The translations under genes were made by a program, and so were the position numbers. DNA of 64,000 bases. Source: Poindextera sp965277425. GTDB taxonomy: Bacteria > Pseudomonadota > Alphaproteobacteria > Caulobacterales > Caulobacteraceae. This document shows positions 59,354 through 64,000 of the stretch, piece after piece (the first letter of the stretch is position 1; each line of letters opens with the position of its first letter). The stretch is taken from the NCBI GenBank assembly GCA_965277425.1, contig CBDICR010000006.1:248001-312000 (forward strand), written 5' to 3'. Below the pieces are notes generated by a model, which saw only the letters and a list, made by a program, of their open reading frames with translations, searched no databases and was not told the origin of the DNA.

Positions 59354-60768
59354 TGACGGTCATGGCTTTCGACACACTGATGCGAAACGCGACCGTGGTC
59401 TTCCCACACACTGACACGGTCCTGGCGGACGTCGCGATCCTCGACGGAGCCATCGCCGCCGTGCTCGCGCCGGACTCGGGCGCCCAGGCGCGCCAAACCA
59501 TCGATCTCACCGGCAAGCACCTCTTTCCCGGGTTAATCGACGCCCACGTCCACTTTGGTTTCGGCGATCCGATCAGCGAGTATTCGACCGAGACCGTCTA
59601 TGCGGCGCAAGGCGGCTTTACAACGGTGATCGGCTATTTCCTGAACAACGAGGACTATGCCGACGTCTTCGACCGGGAGATCGCCTATGCCCAGCCGAGA
59701 GCTCACATCGACTACGCCTTCCACTTCTGTACGGCCAGCGAGCAGCATCTGAGGCAGTTGGCCGGCTACGTGCGCGACTACGGCGTCACCTCGTTCAAAT
59801 ATTTCATGAATTTCCGCGGCGAAGAGGGGCGCTACCTCGGGCTCGACGGCACCGATGACGGCTATCTCTATGATCTGCTGCGCGAGTCGGCGGAGATAGG
59901 CGGGGTGACGGTCGTCCTGCACACCGAGAACATCGAGCTGGTCAACCGCATCCGCCGCGAGTTCCAACTCGCCGGCCGCTCGACGCTGCGCGACTGGTCG
60001 CTGTCGAAGCCGGCGTTTACCGAGGCGGAAAACGTCGTCCGGGCGATGTATTTCGCCGAGCATCACGGGGCGACCATATACATCCCGCATCTTTCGACCC
60101 GGATGGCGCTAGACGAGGTTCGCCGTTGGCGCGACCGCTACGAGCACGTCCATGTTGAGACCTGTCCCCACTACCTGACCCACACGCTGGACGCCGGGGA
60201 CGGCTCCATCGGCAAGGCCAATCCGCCCTTCCGCACCCAGGATGATGTCGACGCTATGTGGGAGGGCCTCGCCGACGGCTCCATAGACGTCGTCGCCTCG
60301 GACCATGTGCCGCGCAAACGGGCGACCAAGGACAAGCCCATCTGGCAGGCGTCTCAAGGCTTTCCCGGCACGGCCACCATTTTGCCGGTGCTGCTGGATG
60401 AGGGCTACCACAAGGGCCGCCTCGGCCTGCGGCGCATCGCCCAGGTGCTGACCAGCGCCCCGGCGCGGATCTTTCAGCTGCACGACAAGGGCGACATTCG
60501 TGTCGGCGCCGACGCCGACCTGACGGTCGTCGACCTGGGTCTCACCCGCGAGGTCAAGGCCAGCGAGTTGGGATCCTATTCCGACTACAGTCTCTATGAC
60601 GGCCGGCGGCTGACTGGATGGCCGATCCTGACCATGGTGCGTGGCGAGATCGTCATGCGGGACGGTGCGATTGTCGGCCTGCCCGGCCATGGCCGCTACA
60701 TCCGACGGCCCTTCGCCAAGGGTGACGTCGTCCGCATCCCTGCGGGCGAAGGCGTGACCAGTGCCTGA
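59353..60768 (+). CDS. hydantoinase/dihydropyrimidinase-like amidohydrolase
   Basis: 471-residue amidohydrolase. The binuclear site is complete: His65 and His67 (DAHVHFG), Lys149 for carboxylation (TSFKYF), His189 (VLHTEN), His245 (IPHLST) and Asp316 (ASDHVP). This is the D-hydantoinase/dihydropyrimidinase/dihydroorotase pattern, so it hydrolyses a cyclic amide, imide or ureide ring. The start ATG at 59353 is embedded in the GTPase stop (TGATG). It is followed by a lyase that overlaps its stop by 8 nt and an isochorismatase, a plausible ring-opening-to-cleavage order. Confidence 0.88.
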   Translation: MTVMAFDTLMRNATVVFPHTDTVLADVAILDGAIAAVLAPDSGAQARQTIDLTGKHLFPGLIDAHVHFGFGDPISEYSTETVYAAQGGFTTVIGYFLNNEDYADVFDREIAYAQPRAHIDYAFHFCTASEQHLRQLAGYVRDYGVTSFKYFMNFRGEEGRYLGLDGTDDGYLYDLLRESAEIGGVTVVLHTENIELVNRIRREFQLAGRSTLRDWSLSKPAFTEAENVVRAMYFAEHHGATIYIPHLSTRMALDEVRRWRDRYEHVHVETCPHYLTHTLDAGDGSIGKANPPFRTQDDVDAMWEGLADGSIDVVASDHVPRKRATKDKPIWQASQGFPGTATILPVLLDEGYHKGRLGLRRIAQVLTSAPARIFQLHDKGDIRVGADADLTVVDLGLTREVKASELGSYSDYSLYDGRRLTGWPILTMVRGEIVMRDGAIVGLPGHGRYIRRPFAKGDVVRIPAGEGVTSA

Positions 60769-61630
60769 TCCCGGCGTGGCTTTTCGAGCGGCTCTGGATC
60801 AACGACGCGCCCTGTTGATGCCCGGCGCGGCCAACGCTCTGGCCGCGCGCATCATCGCCGACCTTGGCTTTGAGGCGCTGTACATTACCGGCGCCGGCGT
60901 CACGAACACTTTTCTCGGCCTGCCCGACATGGGATTCATTTCGCTGCCGGAACTGGTGCAGCACACTTCGGCAATCCGCGACGTGGTCGAACTGCCGATC
61001 ATGGTCGATGCCGACACCGGCTTCGGCAACGCCCTGAATGTGCGCCATACGGTTCGGGCCCTGGAGCGCGCCGGCGCAAACGCCATCCAGTTGGAAGACC
61101 AGCAGTCGCCCAAGCGCTGCGGCCACTTCGCCGGCAAGGCGGTGATCGACGCCGGTGAAATGGCCGGCAAGATCAAGGCCGCTGTCGACGCGCGCCACAG
61201 CCAGGATCTATTGATCGTCGCCCGCACCGACGCCCGCGCCATCGAAGGTTTCGCCGCCGCCATGGACCGGGCCGCCCGCTACATCGAGGCCGGCGCCGAC
61301 CTGACCTTTGTCGAAGCGCCCATGGACCTGGACGAGATCCGCGCCATTCCCAGCGGCCTCGCCGCGCCGCAACTGATCAATATGGTCATTGGCGGTCGCA
61401 CGCCGATCTTGGACCAAGCGGCTCTCGCGGCCATGGGCTTCGGCGTGGCGCTCTACGCCAACACCGCGCTCCAGGCGGCCGTTCATGGCATGCAGACGGC
61501 TCTCGCCAGCCTCAAGCAAGCCGGGCGGGCCGACGAGACCATGGCCGGCGTCGCCAGCTTCGCCGAGCGTCAGCGCTTGGTCGACAAGCCGCTCTACGAC
61601 CGTCTGGAAGCCGAATACGGCGCCCTTTGA
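60761..61630 (+). CDS. isocitrate lyase/PEP mutase family lyase 3
   Basis: 289-residue barrel lyase. It has VDADTGFGN (Asp83, Asp85), LEDQ (Glu112) and PKRCGH with Cys120, then IVARTDA. It is complete, unlike the copy at 6032. The GTG at 60761 overlaps the amidohydrolase stop by 8 nt. It is likely to cleave a 2-substituted malate-type acid to pyruvate or glyoxylate plus a second acid. The dehydrogenase at the head of the operon could act on the keto acid formed (inference). Confidence 0.87.
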   Translation: MPDPGVAFRAALDQRRALLMPGAANALAARIIADLGFEALYITGAGVTNTFLGLPDMGFISLPELVQHTSAIRDVVELPIMVDADTGFGNALNVRHTVRALERAGANAIQLEDQQSPKRCGHFAGKAVIDAGEMAGKIKAAVDARHSQDLLIVARTDARAIEGFAAAMDRAARYIEAGADLTFVEAPMDLDEIRAIPSGLAAPQLINMVIGGRTPILDQAALAAMGFGVALYANTALQAAVHGMQTALASLKQAGRADETMAGVASFAERQRLVDKPLYDRLEAEYGAL

Positions 61631-61656
61631 TCCCAATCTTGATATGGAAACACCCC

Positions 61657-62361
61657 ATGCGCCCTTGGACCGGCATCATCAGCGACGAAGAACAGAAGGC
61701 CTATGCCGCCGCAGGCTTCGGCCGCGCCACGGGACTCGGGCAACGCCCGGCCCTGCTCATCATCGACGTGCAATACCGAACGGTCGGCATGACGGCGCGC
61801 CCTTTTTGGGAAGCGGTCAAAGAATTTCCAACCAGCTGCGGCGAGGCGGGCTGGAAGGCCGTAGAGCACATTGTCCCGCTGCTACGCGAATTTCGGGCTC
61901 AAGACTGGCCGGTGCTCTACCCGCATGTGGCGCCGAAACAGACCTATGACGGTGGCCGGTTGGCCGAGAAAATCCCGAGCATCATGGGCATCTCTGCCGA
62001 GGGCTACGACTTCGTTAGGGAGGTCGCGCCGGTAGACGGGGACATCCTGATCCCGAAGAAGCATCCGAGCGCCTTTTTCGGCACGACCCTGGCCAGCTAC
62101 CTCGTCGATCTTGGGGTCGATACCCTGGTAGTGACGGGCTGCACCACCTCAGGCTGCGTGCGCGGAACGGTGGTGGACGCCTTCTCCTACAGCTACCGTG
62201 TCGCCGTGCCGGAGGAGTGCGTCTATGACCGAAGCGTCACGAGCCACGCGGTCAACCTCTTCGACATCGACCAGAAATACGCCGACGTCATGCCGGTGAG
62301 CGCGCTTCTCGCGGCGCTGCGGCGTTGCGCCGGCGCCAAAACGCAGCCTTTGGTCGCCTGA
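61657..62361 (+). CDS. isochorismatase-family amidohydrolase 3
   Basis: 234-residue cysteine hydrolase with Asp37 (LLIIDVQYR), Lys134/135 (IPKKHPSAFFG) and Cys167 (CTTSGCVRGT). Its closest relative in the window is the protein at 26657: both have S-G-C-V-R at the nucleophile and EECV-D downstream, as in N-carbamoylsarcosine amidase. The ATG at 61657 (MRPWTG) is preferred to the upstream TTG. It should remove an amide or carbamoyl group after ring opening by the amidohydrolase two genes upstream. Confidence 0.87.
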   Translation: MRPWTGIISDEEQKAYAAAGFGRATGLGQRPALLIIDVQYRTVGMTARPFWEAVKEFPTSCGEAGWKAVEHIVPLLREFRAQDWPVLYPHVAPKQTYDGGRLAEKIPSIMGISAEGYDFVREVAPVDGDILIPKKHPSAFFGTTLASYLVDLGVDTLVVTGCTTSGCVRGTVVDAFSYSYRVAVPEECVYDRSVTSHAVNLFDIDQKYADVMPVSALLAALRRCAGAKTQPLVA

Positions 62362-62368
62362 GGCCGGC

Positions 62369-63799
62369 ATGAAGATCGCCTCCCCGACCAAGTCGCTCCG
62401 AACACCACTGCCGGCCCCATTCGCCGCCCGATTGGCGGCGCTTTTCGGCGATCGAATGACGACCAAGCCGGCCGCCCTGGCTCAACACGCGCAGAGCGAG
62501 GCGCTACACGGCGGCGGCGATCCGCCGGACGTAGTGGTCTTCGCGCAGAGCACCGAGGACGTCGTCAGCGTCGTCAAGCTTTGCGGCCAGTTCGGCGTAC
62601 CCGTCACCGCCTTCGGCTCCGGCACCGCGCTGGAAGGCAATTTCGCGACGCCGCTCGGCGGTGTCTGCCTCGATATGTCGGGAATGAATTCCATTTTGGC
62701 CGTGCGCCCCGACGACTTCGACTGCACGGTTCAAGCTGGCGTAAAGCGCCAGCAGCTGAACGAGCACCTGCGCGACCAGGGGCTGTTCTTCCCGATTGAC
62801 CCCGGCGCCGACGCCACGATCGGCGGGATGGCTTCCACCCGAGCCTCGGGCACAAATGCGGTGCGCTATGGCACCATGCGCGAGGCGGCCCTGTCGCTGC
62901 GCGTGGTGACGGCGGACGGGCGCGACATCGTCACCAGTCGCAGGGCGCGCAAGTCGGCGGCGGGGTACGACCTGACTCGCCTGTTCGTGGGGTCCGAAGG
63001 GACGCTGGGTATCATCACCGAGGTCACCCTGCGGCTGCATGGACTGCCCGAGGCGATCGCCGCGGCGGTATGCAGTTTCGATTCCCTTCAAGGCGCGGTC
63101 GAGACCGTGGTCCAGACCCTGCATCTCAACATTCCCATCGCACGGATCGAAATCCTCGACGATGTTCAGATGCGCGCCATCAACCGCTGGTCAAAGCTTT
63201 GCTATCCGGAGCTCACGACACTTTTTTTCGAGTTTCACGGGTCCGCCAGCGCCGTTGAGGAACAGGCCCGAACCGTCGCCCAACTTGCCGCGGACAATGG
63301 CGGTGGAGATTTTCAATGGGCGCTCAAGCCGGAAGATCGGACCCGGCTGTGGAAGGCGCGGCACGAGGCCCTTTACGCCGCCGTCGGGCTGCGTCCCGGT
63401 TGCGTGGCCTGGCCCACCGACGTCTGCGTGCCGATTGGCCAGCTCGCCGAGTGCATCCGCCAGACAAAGGACGATCTCGAGAAGGCGTCGATTCCGGCGC
63501 CGATCGTCGGCCACGTCGGCGACGGCAACTTCCACGTCATCTTCGTCATCGACCCAAGTCGACCCGAGGAAATCGAAGAAGCCACGCGCCTGAACGACGC
63601 ACTGATCGAGCGCGCCCTGTCCATGGCCGGCACATGCACCGGCGAACACGGCGTCGGCATTGGCAAGATCGATTGGCTCGAGCGCGAACTGGGAGAAGCC
63701 GTCGATCTGATGCGTCTGTTGAAAGGCGCATTGGATCCGCAAAACATCCTTAATCCCGGCAAGATCTTTCGCACCGCGATCGGGGAGAAATCAGTCTAA
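62369..63799 (+). CDS. FAD-linked oxidase, D-lactate/glycolate dehydrogenase type
   Basis: 476-residue FAD_binding_4/FAD-oxidase C protein. The FAD domain has VTAFGSGTALEGNF, IDPGADATIGGMASTRASG and VGSEGTLGIITEVTLRL; the C-terminal domain has HVGDGNFHV and CTGEHGVGIGK and ends DPQNILNPGKIF. This is the GlcD/D-lactate dehydrogenase pattern for oxidising a 2-hydroxy acid to a 2-keto acid. It follows the isochorismatase by 7 nt and is the last complete gene of the operon. It is distinct from the FAD oxidase at 35329. Confidence 0.88.
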   Translation: MKIASPTKSLRTPLPAPFAARLAALFGDRMTTKPAALAQHAQSEALHGGGDPPDVVVFAQSTEDVVSVVKLCGQFGVPVTAFGSGTALEGNFATPLGGVCLDMSGMNSILAVRPDDFDCTVQAGVKRQQLNEHLRDQGLFFPIDPGADATIGGMASTRASGTNAVRYGTMREAALSLRVVTADGRDIVTSRRARKSAAGYDLTRLFVGSEGTLGIITEVTLRLHGLPEAIAAAVCSFDSLQGAVETVVQTLHLNIPIARIEILDDVQMRAINRWSKLCYPELTTLFFEFHGSASAVEEQARTVAQLAADNGGGDFQWALKPEDRTRLWKARHEALYAAVGLRPGCVAWPTDVCVPIGQLAECIRQTKDDLEKASIPAPIVGHVGDGNFHVIFVIDPSRPEEIEEATRLNDALIERALSMAGTCTGEHGVGIGKIDWLERELGEAVDLMRLLKGALDPQNILNPGKIFRTAIGEKSV

Positions 63800-63922
63800 C
63801 GGCAATCTGCTTCCGGTGTGATTGATTCGGCCCATAATCAATTTTGACTAATGCAAACCAAATAACGCCGCCTATCTGCTGCGTGATTCAATACAGAATA
63901 GACGCCTTGGAAGGGTTTTCTG

Positions 63923-64000
63923 ATGAAGATATATCACGGTAAGGGGACTTGCTCTGTTGGTATACTGGTTATTGCCGAAGAGCTCGGCGTCGCCTACGAT
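63923..64000 (+). CDS. glutathione S-transferase-like protein, 5' fragment at window edge
   Basis: The last 26 codons start at ATG 63923, with AAGGG 7 nt upstream. They read MKIYHGKGTCSVGILVIAEE, then LGVAYD, which looks like the thioredoxin-type first strand and helix of a GST. The window ends inside the gene, so length and class are unknown. It follows a 123-bp AT-rich gap after the FAD oxidase gene. It would be the third GST of this region. Confidence 0.55.
   Translation, partial: MKIYHGKGTCSVGILVIAEELGVAYD

Overview
This is a high-GC window with the codon bias and gene repertoire of an alphaproteobacterium. A Caulobacterales (Phenylobacterium/Caulobacter-like) or Sphingomonadales host fits best; this is inferred from gene content, not from a marker gene. 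Only the first 1.8 kb looks like ordinary chromosome: a signal peptide peptidase SppA cut by the window edge, tRNA-Pro(CGG) and tRNA-Gln(UUG). Everything from about 2 kb to the right end is one dense accessory catabolic region. No transposase, integrase or phage gene was seen.

Layout. 2.3-9.2 kb: a hydrolase and methyltransferase pair, an aldolase/HD-protein/unknown-family operon, a frameshifted isocitrate-lyase-family gene, an HMG-CoA-lyase-like enzyme and a CaiB CoA-transferase. 9.2-13.4 kb: a GntR regulator divergent from a LeuC/LeuD-type hydro-lyase, then an MFS transporter. 13.5-20.8 kb: two unknown-family proteins, two exported VOC proteins, an MFS transporter and a TonB receptor. 21.2-26.0 kb: two methyltransferases, two small partner proteins and two GSTs. 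26.0-34.7 kb: an oxidase remnant, an isochorismatase-fold amidase, MFS, a membrane protein, a quinone-oxidoreductase-like MDR, an Fe-S/FMN/FAD ene-reductase, an SDR and a deacetylase-fold enzyme. 34.8-42.1 kb: a ureidoglycolate-lyase-like protein, an FAD oxidase, a methyltransferase, three tandem unknown-family proteins, and a methyltransferase with its partner. 42.1-46.6 kb: a tightly overlapping operon of two deacetylase-fold enzymes, a lyase, and LeuD- and LeuC-like subunits. 47.4-52.6 kb: a RedY/HapK-like protein, an SDR and HyuA/HyuB. 52.6-57.2 kb: cupin, LeuD, LeuC, MmgE/PrpD and isochorismatase. 57.4-64 kb: hydroxyacid dehydrogenase, COG0523 GTPase, hydantoinase-like amidohydrolase, lyase, isochorismatase, FAD oxidase and the start of a GST.

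How the genes may work together (inference). The same enzyme classes recur in threes: three LeuCD-type hydro-lyases, three isocitrate-lyase/PEP-mutase-family lyases, three isochorismatase-fold amidases and three polysaccharide-deacetylase-fold hydrolases. No leuA or leuB is present. This suggests catabolism rather than leucine synthesis: ring opening of a cyclic imide, hydantoin or lactam, deamidation to a (substituted) maleate-type diacid, hydration to a malate-type diacid, and cleavage to pyruvate plus a short acid. The TonB receptor and MFS carriers would bring in the substrate.

The most novel content is two sets of paralogues I do not recognise as a described system. One is four ~380-405-residue methyltransferases with a large N-terminal domain carrying a D-x-H-x3-G-[SG]-[YF]-x2-E motif, three of them next to members of a matching family of ~100-130-residue proteins. 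The other is six ~230-250-residue proteins with a shared HRGA core motif. Many intergenic gaps carry a related AT-rich element, TTGATATAAGTATG-like, suggesting common control.
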